Part shown: positions 25,403 to 33,564 of the stretch, piece after piece
How positions within the stretch are numbered: position 1 is the stretch's first letter
Layout of the letters: each line of letters opens with the position of its first letter
Assembly (NCBI RefSeq): GCF_900110645.1
Contig: NZ_FOFB01000018.1
Span: 62,001 to 126,000 of the forward strand
Length of the DNA: 64,000 nucleotides
Direction: 5' to 3'
Origin: Neolewinella agarilytica
GTDB taxonomy: Bacteria > Bacteroidota > Bacteroidia > Chitinophagales > Saprospiraceae
Notes under the pieces: model-generated
What the model saw: only the letters and a program-made list of their open reading frames with translations
The model's database searches: none
What the model was told of the DNA's origin: nothing
Program-made: the position numbers and the translations under genes

Positions 25403-28400
25403 ATGTTTGACGCTATTATCAGGTTCTCGCTTGAGAACAAACTGATCGTGCTGATCGGCGTTTTTGCCATCAGCATCATTGGTGTTTTCTCCGCTTCCCA
25501 GATTCCGCTGGACGCCGTTCCCGACATTACCAACAATCAGGTACAGATCGTGAGCATAGCCCCCACTTTCGCCCCGGAGGAAGTAGAGCAACTCATTACC
25601 TACCCGCTTGAATCCTCGATGACCAACATCCCCGATGTAGTGGAAGTCCGGTCAATCTCCCGCTACGGACTATCGGTGATCACCATCGTCTTTGAGGAGA
25701 AGGTGGAGGTACTGCGGGCCAGGCAATTCGTTCAGGAGCAACTGAACGTCGCTGCCGGAGAACTACCCTCCGGCGTAGAGACGGAGCTGATGCCCATTAC
25801 TACCGGACTGGGCGAAATCTATCAGTATGTCCTCACCGTTGCACCTGCGTACGCGCACAAATATGACGCTACGGAGCTGCGTACCATTCAGGACTGGATC
25901 GTTAAACGCCAACTCAATGGTACCGAAGGCATCATTGAAGTAAGCAGCTTTGGCGGCTACCTGAAACAGTATGAAGTAGCTCTTGACCCGGTAGCACTCC
26001 GCAATTATGGCGTAAGTGTTGAAGAGGTGATTACTGCCCTGGAAGACAACAACGAAAACAGCGGGGGCAGTTACCTGGAGCAAGGCAGCTACTCCTATTA
26101 CATCCGTACCGAAGGTCGGGTGGGTGCAGAGGAAGACATTATGGCCATCCCGCTCGGAAATGAAGCCGGGCCACCGCTACGCATCCGCGATGTAGCCAGG
26201 GTAACCATCGGCAGCGCCAAGCGCTACGGTGCCATGACGATGGACGGCAAAGGCGAGGTCGTTGGCGGCATCACCCTGATGCTGAAGGGTGCCAACTCTT
26301 CTGAAGCCCTGCGCAACGTCCGGGAGCGGATGGCAACAGTAGAAGCCTCCTTACCCGAAGGCGTATCCATCTACCCATACCTTGACCGGGCCAGCCTGAT
26401 CGGCAAGACGATAGACACCGTCCGGACCAACCTGATCGAAGGCGGGCTCATCGTCATCTTCGTCCTCCTCCTACTGCTGGGCAACCTGCGGGCGGGCCTC
26501 GTGGTGGCCTCCGTAATCCCGCTATCCATGCTCTTTGCCCTGATCATGATGCGCTACTTCGGCATATCAGCTAACCTGATGTCGTTGGGTGCCATTGACT
26601 TCGGCATCGTTATTGACGGCGCCGTGATCATTGTAGAAGGGCTGCTACACGCTCTGGCGATCGGCTACGTCGGCCAGCATTTGTCCCAGGCAGAAATGGA
26701 CGCAGCGGTTCGTAAGTCTACGGGCGAAATCTACCGCTCGGCCGCCTTTGGGGTATTGATCATTCTACTCGTTTTCCTGCCCATTCTTACGCTGGAGGGC
26801 ACGGAGGGCAAGACCTTCCGGCCAATGGCGCAGGTAGTCAGTTTTGCCATTCTGGGCAGCCTGATCCTGAGTGTCACCTACGTGCCGGTGATGGCTTCGC
26901 TGTTCCTGTCCAAAAATATCAAAGCCGAGACCGGCTTTGCCGCCCGCATCATGGCCTGGCTGGAACAGCACTACCGGCCGGTAGTGCGGGCCGCCGTTCG
27001 CCATGCAGCCCCTACCCTGCTCATCGCGCTGGTGGTACTGGCAGCGGCACTCTTCGTCTTCAGCCGGATGGGCGGTGAGTTTATCCCTACCCTGGAGGAA
27101 GGCGACATTGCCATGCAACAGGCCATCAAACCGGGAAGTTCCTTGCAGGAGAGCATCCATACTTCGACGATGGCGGAGAAAATCCTGCTGGACAATTTCC
27201 CGGAGGTGAAGCACGTCGTCTCCAAGATCGGAACGGCGGAAGTACCCACCGATCCGATGGCCATCGAGGATGCGGACATCATGATCATCCTGAAGGACAA
27301 GGAAGAGTGGACCTCCGCCGACAACCGGGAAGACCTGATGGCGATGATGAAAGACAAACTGGCCCCCATCAACTGGGCCTCATTCGACTTTACCCAGCCC
27401 ATCCAACTTCGCTTCAATGAGCTGATGACGGGAGCCAAGTCAGACATCGCCGTGAAAATTTTCGGTGAGAATGCAGAGACCCTGAAAGAAAGCGGCGACC
27501 GTGCCGCAGCCATCATTGAAGGCATTGAAGGGGCTGGCGACGTGCGGGTAGACCAAACGGACGGGCTCCAGCAGCTATCCGTCAATTACGACCGGAACCG
27601 TATGGCCCAATACGGAGTCACCGTTCGTGCGGCCAACCAACTCATTCGCGCGGCCTACGCCGGGGAGATTGTAGGTAGCGTTTACGAGGAGGAACGAAAA
27701 TTTGACCTTGTCGTTCGGCTCAACGATCAGTCGCGGCAAACGCTTGACCTTGATCAACTGAGCATCACAGCACGAAACGGCCGGTTAATTCCCCTGAGCG
27801 AAGTTGCCTCGGTGGAAGAACGGGAGAGCCCGATGCTGATCTCGCGGGAGCAGGCACGGCGCTTCATCAACATCGGCGTCAACGTCCGTAACCGGGACGT
27901 AGCGACGCTGGTAGCCGATATTCAAACGGCGCTGGAGGCAAAGCTGGACTTGCCACCGGGTTACGAGGTTCAGTACGGTGGGCAGTTCGAGAGCTTGCAG
28001 TCGGCCCGCGTACGCCTGCTGGTGGCAGTGCCATTGGCGCTGGGGCTCATTCTGTTACTGCTGTACCTGGCCTTCGGCACCTTCCGGGATGCCCTCGTGA
28101 TTTTCGTTGCGGTACCACTTTCAGCGATCGGGGGAATTTTAGCGCTGGAACTACGGGGAATGCCCTTCAGTATTTCCTCGGGGATTGGCTTCATCGCCTT
28201 GTTCGGCATTTCAGTGCTCAACGGTATTGTACTGATTAGCGCGATCAAGCATTTGAAACCCGCTGACTATCCTGATTTTTCCGCGCTCATTACCGATGCT
28301 GCGGCCACCCGTTTACGACCAGTATTGATGACAGCGGCCGTAGCGGCTTTCGGTTTTCTGCCGATGGCGCTGTCTAACGGCAGTGGAGCAGAGGTGCAAC

Positions 28401-29701
28401 GCCCCCTGGCGACGGTGGTGATTGGCGGTTTATTGTCATCGACCTTGCTCACGCTGGTGGTTTTGCCGGCACTGTACTACCTGGTGAACCGGAAGCGTTT
28501 CGGGGGCGCTGCCGCAGGTGCAATGGGAAGTGTAGTAATAGCAATGCTGCTCTTCAGCCCGGGCCTCTCCGCCCAAACGATCAATAGTTTTCCGGAACTC
28601 TTGGACTATGCCCTGGAGCACAATCCTTCCCTGGCCAACCAACAGCTGAGGGTCCGCGCCGAAGCACTTAACCGGCGGTCGATCGGGGCATGGTCTCCGC
28701 TGGAGATCGATTACCAGGGCGGACAGATCAACGCCGTTGACTTCGACCATCAACTGAGTGTTCATCAAAATCTGAACCATCTCTTTTCACGAGGGCCTCG
28801 CGGGGAGGTCATCGACGCCAGAGTGGCTGAGCTGGAGGCCGAAAACCTCGTTCTGGTCCGGGAGCTGGCGTTCAGGCTACGGAAGTCTTATCTGGAATGG
28901 GAGCACCAAAACGCTCTGTTACAGCTGCAGGATTCCCTGGCCCGGCACTATGTACAGCTGACGGACAAGATCGAGCTCCGCCGCCGGGCGGGTACGCTGG
29001 GCGTGATCGATGAAGAACTATTCCGGCAGGAGCTACGCAACCTCCGTCAGCAAGTAGTCGCAGGCGAGCAAAGCGTGGCAGCGGCGGAGGCAGAGCTGCG
29101 CCTCCTTGCTCTCTTACCGGATTCTTTGCACCTGCGGCCGCGCCCCCCGAATCTGTTAGTCGTTCCGGAAGAGGATACTGCCGAAAACCTCTACCTCACC
29201 GCTCTTGATCGTCAACGCGACCGGCTGGACAAAGAAACCGCGCTCACCAACCGCCTGGAACGCCAACCGCAACTCTCCGCCGGTTACTTCCTGCAGACCA
29301 TCGAAAAGGACTTCGCCTTCCAGGGCCTGGCCATCGGGGTGGGTTTACCGCTCGACCGGCGCAACCAAAAAGTCCGCTCAGAGCAGGCAACACTACAACG
29401 GGAAACGCTGAACAACCAGAGCCGGATGATCACCGACCGCTACACCACCCGCCTGGGCAGCCTGCGCGCGCAAATCGCGCAATTGCAGCCCGCCATTGCT
29501 GCCTACAAGCTGGCCAATGACGCCAGCAATGCCCGAATCAGCCAGATCGCCCGCCTGCAATTCGAGCAGGGCGCAATTGACTTCCTGACCTTCAGCCAGC
29601 TAAGTCAACGGGGCTTCGACGGCCGTCGCCAATACTTACAACAACTCCATCAACTTAACCAGCTGGTCATTGAACTGAGCTACCTCCAAAACCAGTTTTG
29701 A
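25403..29701 (+). CDS. Heavy-metal efflux RND pump fused to a TolC-like outer-membrane factor
   Basis: 1432 aa. Residues about 1-1035 are a CzcA/CusA RND pump: VPDITNNQVQI near the first helix, 12 predicted helices, porter domain with GLGEIYQY, and DFGIVIDGAVIIVEG in helix 4, a motif closer to CzcA (Zn/Co/Cd) than to E. coli CusA. Residues about 1045-1432 form an outer-membrane efflux (TolC/CusC) domain with its own signal-like segment (VVIAMLLFSPGLSAQ). This pump-TolC fusion is known in Bacteroidota. CACCTGCG elements lie at the pump, junction and TolC parts (25839, 28504, 29126), all in frame. It overlaps no gene; the adaptor follows after 2 bp. Confidence 0.92.
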   Translation: MFDAIIRFSLENKLIVLIGVFAISIIGVFSASQIPLDAVPDITNNQVQIVSIAPTFAPEEVEQLITYPLESSMTNIPDVVEVRSISRYGLSVITIVFEEKVEVLRARQFVQEQLNVAAGELPSGVETELMPITTGLGEIYQYVLTVAPAYAHKYDATELRTIQDWIVKRQLNGTEGIIEVSSFGGYLKQYEVALDPVALRNYGVSVEEVITALEDNNENSGGSYLEQGSYSYYIRTEGRVGAEEDIMAIPLGNEAGPPLRIRDVARVTIGSAKRYGAMTMDGKGEVVGGITLMLKGANSSEALRNVRERMATVEASLPEGVSIYPYLDRASLIGKTIDTVRTNLIEGGLIVIFVLLLLLGNLRAGLVVASVIPLSMLFALIMMRYFGISANLMSLGAIDFGIVIDGAVIIVEGLLHALAIGYVGQHLSQAEMDAAVRKSTGEIYRSAAFGVLIILLVFLPILTLEGTEGKTFRPMAQVVSFAILGSLILSVTYVPVMASLFLSKNIKAETGFAARIMAWLEQHYRPVVRAAVRHAAPTLLIALVVLAAALFVFSRMGGEFIPTLEEGDIAMQQAIKPGSSLQESIHTSTMAEKILLDNFPEVKHVVSKIGTAEVPTDPMAIEDADIMIILKDKEEWTSADNREDLMAMMKDKLAPINWASFDFTQPIQLRFNELMTGAKSDIAVKIFGENAETLKESGDRAAAIIEGIEGAGDVRVDQTDGLQQLSVNYDRNRMAQYGVTVRAANQLIRAAYAGEIVGSVYEEERKFDLVVRLNDQSRQTLDLDQLSITARNGRLIPLSEVASVEERESPMLISREQARRFINIGVNVRNRDVATLVADIQTALEAKLDLPPGYEVQYGGQFESLQSARVRLLVAVPLALGLILLLLYLAFGTFRDALVIFVAVPLSAIGGILALELRGMPFSISSGIGFIALFGISVLNGIVLISAIKHLKPADYPDFSALITDAAATRLRPVLMTAAVAAFGFLPMALSNGSGAEVQRPLATVVIGGLLSSTLLTLVVLPALYYLVNRKRFGGAAAGAMGSVVIAMLLFSPGLSAQTINSFPELLDYALEHNPSLANQQLRVRAEALNRRSIGAWSPLEIDYQGGQINAVDFDHQLSVHQNLNHLFSRGPRGEVIDARVAELEAENLVLVRELAFRLRKSYLEWEHQNALLQLQDSLARHYVQLTDKIELRRRAGTLGVIDEELFRQELRNLRQQVVAGEQSVAAAEAELRLLALLPDSLHLRPRPPNLLVVPEEDTAENLYLTALDRQRDRLDKETALTNRLERQPQLSAGYFLQTIEKDFAFQGLAIGVGLPLDRRNQKVRSEQATLQRETLNNQSRMITDRYTTRLGSLRAQIAQLQPAIAAYKLANDASNARISQIARLQFEQGAIDFLTFSQLSQRGFDGRRQYLQQLHQLNQLVIELSYLQNQF
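25839..25858 (+). repeat. CACCTGCG-like element inside the efflux pump gene
   Basis: TTGCACCTGCGTACGCGCAC agrees with the consensus at all but one or two positions and encodes VAPAYAH in the porter domain. That region (xxHKYDA) is conserved in the family, so part of the match may be chance. Confidence 0.5.
28504..28523 (-). repeat. CACCTGCG element at the pump-TolC fusion joint
   Basis: The minus strand reads TTGCACCTGCGGCAGCGCCC; the gene reads it as GAAAGA, exactly between the last pump helix and the TolC signal-like segment. Confidence 0.85.
29126..29145 (+). repeat. CACCTGCG element inside the TolC-like domain
   Basis: TTGCACCTGCGGCCGCGCCC, a full match read in frame as LHLRPRP between two helices of the TolC-like part. 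The reading frame and orientation differ from the copy 600 bp upstream. Confidence 0.85.
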
Positions 29702-29703
29702 TC

Positions 29704-30777
29704 ATGAAGTACCTGATCTTTTTCCCTTTGGCACTTGTCTTACTTCCTGGTTGCCAGCCGGACGAGCCGGCAAAAGCAGCAGCGGAGACGACAAAAGTCG
29801 CAGCCACCAACGAAGCCATCACCACCGGGCCGCTGGCCCGGCGGACGGTCAGCAATTCCATTGCCTGCACCGGTACGATCGAGATTCCTCCTTCGGACCG
29901 TCTTTCCGTTCACTCCCGCACCACGGGGCAGGTCTCCGGCCTGCGCCTGATTCCGGGAGATTACGTCCGTAAAGGAGCATTGCTTTGCCGGATTTCCAAC
30001 CCTGAATTGATTCCCCTACAACGCCAGTTACTGGAAACCAGCGCCAGCCTGACTACCGCACGGCAGGCCCTGGAGCGGCAAAAGATCCTCAGTGCCGGGG
30101 ACGCAACAACCGCTGCCGCTTTACAGGACAGCAAAGGCCGGGTGGCATTGCTGACGGCTACCTACAAAGGCCTGAAGACTGAATTGCAACAGTACGGCAT
30201 CGGGGTCGATGCGCTGGAAAAGGAGGGAACTTTTCAAAGTACCGTAGGAGTATACGCCCAGGCTGCGGGCTTCATCCATGAAGTCACCGTTAATGAAGGC
30301 CGGATGGTTTCCCCCAGCGATCAGTTGATGGAAATTGCGGGAACGGACCATCTCCACCTGGAGCTGATGGTGCCCTCCCAGCAGATCGGGCGATTGCAAA
30401 AGGGACAAACCGTCAACTATACCTTACCCTTTGAGGCGAAGACCGGAACGGCAAGGATTGAGAAAATCAACCCGATGGTAGACGATGCCTCCTCCAGCCT
30501 GCAGGTTCATTGCCATTTCGAGGGCACAGATCGGGAGAAGTTACTTCCCGGTTTGTTCGTCAATGCCACTATTCTCACCGGCAGCCAGGAGGTCTACGGC
30601 TTACCGCTGGACGCGGTAGTGAAAGAAGGACAGACCTATTTCGCTTTCCAGATGCGGAACGGGAAATACGAGAAAACCGCTCTGCGGGACGCAGAGGTGG
30701 TGGAAGATTTCGTCACCTTCTCTAATCCGTCAGACGGAGAGTGGGTGACCGGCGGGGCATACTATTTAGGGGAGTAG
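29704..30777 (+). CDS. RND efflux periplasmic adaptor lipoprotein (CusB/CzcB type)
   Basis: 357 aa. ATG at 29704, two bases after the pump stop; a lipobox LLPGC gives acylated Cys about 17. It has the usual adaptor order: a barrel-sandwich half (SVHSRTTGQVSGLRLIPGDYVRKGALLCRI), a helical hairpin (about 95-170), the second lipoyl half (GVYAQAAGFIHEVTVNEGRMVSPSDQLMEIA), a beta-barrel domain and a membrane-proximal tail. It bridges the RND pump to the outer-membrane channel. With the CzcA-TolC fusion upstream it completes a tripartite metal pump. No N-terminal metal-binding extension is seen. Confidence 0.9.
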   Translation: MKYLIFFPLALVLLPGCQPDEPAKAAAETTKVAATNEAITTGPLARRTVSNSIACTGTIEIPPSDRLSVHSRTTGQVSGLRLIPGDYVRKGALLCRISNPELIPLQRQLLETSASLTTARQALERQKILSAGDATTAAALQDSKGRVALLTATYKGLKTELQQYGIGVDALEKEGTFQSTVGVYAQAAGFIHEVTVNEGRMVSPSDQLMEIAGTDHLHLELMVPSQQIGRLQKGQTVNYTLPFEAKTGTARIEKINPMVDDASSSLQVHCHFEGTDREKLLPGLFVNATILTGSQEVYGLPLDAVVKEGQTYFAFQMRNGKYEKTALRDAEVVEDFVTFSNPSDGEWVTGGAYYLGE

Positions 30778-30799
30778 TGTGGCCTTGAAGCCTGCTGGC

Positions 30800-31144
30800 T
30801 TACACCCGGTTCTGTTCATCCGGGAAAGCCACCTTAGGCTCAAAAGCCAGGGCTTCCTCCGTTGTCATGTAGCCATAGGCGATGATGATCACCAGGTCAC
30901 CGACCTGGCAGCGGCGGGCGGCAGCACCGTTAAGGCAGATAATGCCCGAGCCTTCTTCTCCCCGAATGGTGTAGGTTTCAATCCGTTCACCGTTGTTATT
31001 ATTAACGATCTGGACTTTCTCTCCTTCAATGATGCCAGCGGCATCCAGCAGCAGCCCATCAATAGTGATGGAGCCCACATAATTGAGGTTCGCCTCCGTA
31101 ACGGTGGCGCGATGAATCTTGCCTTTAAATCTCTGAATAAGCAT
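30800..31144 (-). CDS. panD: Aspartate 1-decarboxylase
   Basis: 114 aa from the ATG of MLIQRFKGK (a longer frame upstream is not conserved). PanD makes beta-alanine for pantothenate. The self-processing site is Gly24-Ser25 in YVGSITID. Lys9, Arg54 and Tyr58 fall exactly at the catalytic positions of the E. coli enzyme, and the NGAAARRC loop is present. It lies 80 bp downstream of panC on the same strand, so a panC-panD operon is likely. Length is typical for the proenzyme. Confidence 0.95.
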   Translation of the reverse strand: MLIQRFKGKIHRATVTEANLNYVGSITIDGLLLDAAGIIEGEKVQIVNNNNGERIETYTIRGEEGSGIICLNGAAARRCQVGDLVIIIAYGYMTTEEALAFEPKVAFPDEQNRV

Positions 31145-31224
31145 AAGTCGACAAATTGGACTAAAATAGTTAGCGTGACAATGATTCTGACGAATAGTCG
31201 CCGCCATGGAAACATAAAAGACTG

Positions 31225-32100
31225 TTAAGGGTTGACCTCTTCCGCCAGGGATGGCACAAATAATCGGTTATCGATCAAGCGAACGGGTCCGCAGCGGACG
31301 GCGGTAGCGACCACGATTTCCCGCACCGGCGCTCCGTTTTCGTAGGGCAGCAGCGTGTCTCCGTCACAGATTTCCACGTATTCGGGGGTTAGCATGGGGT
31401 GAAGGCCCAACTCCCGCAGGGCAATTGCCTCTAACTCCCGGGCGGGCCAGCCTGCCGCCAGCCCCGCTGTCACGGCAGAGAGATGGCGGTTAATGGTTGC
31501 AGCGGCGACCGTTTCGGGAATACTGAGCCGGCGGTTACGGCTACTCATGGCCAGGCCGCTGGCTTCCCGTACCGTTGGTACGATGAGCAATTCCACCCCC
31601 AGCTTCAACTGGGAGATCATGGATCTGACGACAGCTACCTGTTGGTAATCTTTTTGCCCCATGACCAACGTGTCCGGCTGAACAATTTCCAACAGACGGC
31701 TAACGACCTGAGCGACACCGTCAAAGTGTCCCGGCCGGTTAGCGCCTTCCATCCGGGCGGTGAGGCTGCCGAAGTCGAGCCCGGCCGTCAGGCTTTCGTC
31801 CGTGCCTCCGGGGTAGACATCCGCTACTTCCGGCAGGTACAAAACGTCACAACCATGTGCCTGGAGCAGGGCTGCGTCCGCTTCCGGGGTACGGGGGTAG
31901 GCGTCCAGGTCAGCCGATTCATTGAATTGGGTAGGATTGACGAAAATGCTGGACACCACAATATCGTGACTCGCCACGGCGGCCGAGATCAGGGCCATAT
32001 GGCCATCGTGCAATGCTCCCATGGTGGGCACAAAGGCTACGGAACCTGACCGGCTGGAAAGGGCCGCGCGGAGTGCGGCAGCGGTAGTAATGGTTTGCAT
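31225..32100 (-). CDS. panC: Pantothenate synthetase (pantoate-beta-alanine ligase)
   Basis: 291 aa. ATP-dependent joining of pantoate and beta-alanine in the cytosol. Signatures: [16 protein letters not shown] (HIGH-like ATP loop), [41 protein letters not shown]-type segment ([12 protein letters not shown]) and the KMS-like SSRNRRLS. The start is the ATG before [13 protein letters not shown]; the longer frame reads through two CACCTGCG elements. panD follows on the same strand. The synthase-like gene at 32367 diverges, an arrangement common in Bacteroidota. Confidence 0.95.
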   Translation of the reverse strand: MQTITTAAALRAALSSRSGSVAFVPTMGALHDGHMALISAAVASHDIVVSSIFVNPTQFNESADLDAYPRTPEADAALLQAHGCDVLYLPEVADVYPGGTDESLTAGLDFGSLTARMEGANRPGHFDGVAQVVSRLLEIVQPDTLVMGQKDYQQVAVVRSMISQLKLGVELLIVPTVREASGLAMSSRNRRLSIPETVAAATINRHLSAVTAGLAAGWPARELEAIALRELGLHPMLTPEYVEICDGDTLLPYENGAPVREIVVATAVRCGPVRLIDNRLFVPSLAEEVNP

Positions 32101-32116
32101 ATAATTTTTTGAAGCA

Positions 32117-32136
32117 GGGCGCAGACGCAGGTGCAG
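32117..32136 (-). repeat. 20-bp dispersed CACCTGCG element upstream of panC
   Basis: The minus strand reads CTGCACCTGCGTCTGCGCCC, 17 bp before the panC start codon and in panC orientation. It pairs with the divergent copy at 32194. Confidence 0.85.
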
Positions 32137-32193
32137 AGGGAAGGTATTAAAAGCAATGAGGAGAAGCCCACACTGCCTTTTGAAGACAGAACC

Positions 32194-32213
32194 CTGCACC
32201 TGCGTGCGCGCCC
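32194..32213 (+). repeat. 20-bp dispersed CACCTGCG element upstream of the synthase-like gene
   Basis: CTGCACCTGCGTGCGCGCCC, pointing toward the gene at 32367 and divergent from the copy at 32117. The two enclose 57 bp of the divergent intergenic region. Confidence 0.85.
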
Positions 32214-32282
32214 CGAAAGGCCCGGGAAGGTGATCCTGAACTTTTCAAAACGGCGCGAAGATAGTCCGTGTCCATTATATTT

Positions 32283-32294
32283 CGTAAATTTGCA
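32283..32294 (+). promoter_or_regulatory. Candidate -7 box of the starch synthase-like gene
   Basis: TAAATTTG at 32285-32292 matches TAnnTTTG exactly and would give a leader of about 67 nt that contains a GGCTAAGGCC hairpin. No convincing TTG was found at -33. Confidence 0.4.
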
Positions 32295-32366
32295 CCCGGC
32301 TAAGGCCGGAGGTCGGCTTGCAATGGCAGCCCGACTCTCTAAAACTGAAATGATACCGCCAGCGAT

Positions 32367-33191
32367 ATGAGTAAAAAGAAGGTGCTAATTGTCACCCAGG
32401 AAATGGAACCCTACACGATCGCGAAAGATATTTCGACGACTGTTCGGGCCCTGGCTCCCCACCTCCAGAAGAACCAGATGGAAATTCGCGTATTGATGCC
32501 TCGTTATGGCACCATCAATGAACGCCGCCACCGTCTTCATGAAGTAGTTCGCCTTTCCGGTATGAACATCATTGTTGACGACAACGATTTCCCCCTCATT
32601 ATCAAGGTTGCTTCACTACCGGACAAAGGTGTCCGGATGCAGGTTTACTTCCTCGATAACGAAGATTTTTTCAAGCGCAAGTTTGTTCATCATGATAAGG
32701 ACGGCAAGCCCTTTGATGATAACGCCGATCGTACTGCCTTTTTCTGTAAGGGTGTGATTGAAACCGTTAAGAAGTTTGGCTGGCCGCCAGACATCATTCA
32801 CTGTCACGGTTGGATGACGAGCCTTATTCCTTTCTATCTCCGTACTGCTTACCAGACCGAGCCCCTGTTCAAAGACAGCAAGATCGTCTACAGTCTCTAC
32901 CAGAGCGAAGCCGAAGAGCACATTGATCCTGAGTTCGCCCTTAAGGCAAGCATCAATGCGCTGGCTGAAGAAGACCTGGCGCCTTACATGCATGAAGGCA
33001 AGCCGGACCTGCACGCAGGGGCTATCCAGTTCGCTGACGCCGTGATCAAAGGCTCCGTGGAGATCAATGAACGTAATGCAGCACTTTTGGCAGCAGCTGA
33101 AATCCCCGTTCTCGACGTTCAGGGAGAAGATGCTCCGGCCGCCAGTGTAGAATTTTACAAGAGCCTTCTTGAAGAAGAGGTCGCCAAATAA
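32367..33191 (+). CDS. Glycogen/starch synthase-like protein, GT5 N-terminal domain only
   Basis: 274 aa. It matches the N-terminal (ADP-glucose synthase, GT5) Rossmann domain: MSKKKVLIVTQEMEPYTI (normally the substrate loop), RVLMPRYGTINERRH, MQVYFLDNEDFF, and PPDIIHCHGWMTSL. The C-terminal GT-B domain with the catalytic KxGL/E motifs is absent; the protein ends in an unrelated acidic segment. In Bacteroidota this short form is a conserved neighbour of panC, DUF4270 and glmS, so it is not a recent truncation. Catalytic activity is doubtful and a regulatory or scaffold role is possible (inference). Confidence 0.82.
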   Translation: MSKKKVLIVTQEMEPYTIAKDISTTVRALAPHLQKNQMEIRVLMPRYGTINERRHRLHEVVRLSGMNIIVDDNDFPLIIKVASLPDKGVRMQVYFLDNEDFFKRKFVHHDKDGKPFDDNADRTAFFCKGVIETVKKFGWPPDIIHCHGWMTSLIPFYLRTAYQTEPLFKDSKIVYSLYQSEAEEHIDPEFALKASINALAEEDLAPYMHEGKPDLHAGAIQFADAVIKGSVEINERNAALLAAAEIPVLDVQGEDAPAASVEFYKSLLEEEVAK

Positions 33192-33266
33192 ATGACCGTC
33201 CGTTAAAAGACACTTCTGTTCCCTCCCCGGCCAACCGGAAACGGGTTTCGGGTGTCTTTCCCAGGC

Positions 33267-33304
33267 AAACAAGTCCTTTTCTTCCGGAAAAGGACTTGTT
33301 TTAG
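33267..33304 (+). terminator. Strong Rho-independent terminator
   Basis: AAACAAGTCCTTTT and AAAAGGACTTGTTT form a 14-bp stem with a 7-nt loop, followed by TTAGTTT, about 75 bp after the synthase-like stop codon. Confidence 0.85.
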
Positions 33305-33335
33305 TTTGGCAGTGTTGATTTGCCCCAATGCAACA

Positions 33336-33504
33336 AGTACAGTGTAATATAAGTATTCGCTGATTTCTGCTTGGTCTTTTGCCTGCTGGCGTCATGAAAA
33401 AACAGGTCCGTCCCGCAATACTGCGGGATGCATCTATTTTTTCATCTAGCCAGCAAACAAAATCCCGGCGCAAAAACCTAACTCAACTTATGTTACACTG
33501 TACT
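33336..33504. mobile_element. 169-bp MITE-like imperfect palindrome
   Basis: The ends are inverted copies: AGTACAGTGTAATATAAG on the left and CTTATGTTACACTGTACT on the right. Inside, TTTTGCCTGCTGG...ATGAAAAAACAG pairs with CTATTTTTTCAT...CCAGCAAACAAAA, and the exact centre is the hairpin CCCGCAATACTGCGGG. The symmetry point coincides with the middle of the element. No transposase is present. A solo left-half copy lies at 56033-56093. It ends 60 bp before the DUF4270 start. Confidence 0.8.
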
Positions 33505-33564
33505 AGTACTACAACACTATCCTACTACCTTACTACTATACTAACTCTTGCCCCCTCCCATCGA

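Noticed and set aside
25403-29701. Pump-TolC fusion as a new architecture or an assembly error
   Set aside because: Such fusions are known in Bacteroidota metal-efflux loci; only the element at the joint is unusual.
33379-33564. Upstream extension of the DUF4270 frame
   Set aside because: It reads through the palindromic element; the ATG at 33565 gives a proper lipoprotein signal.
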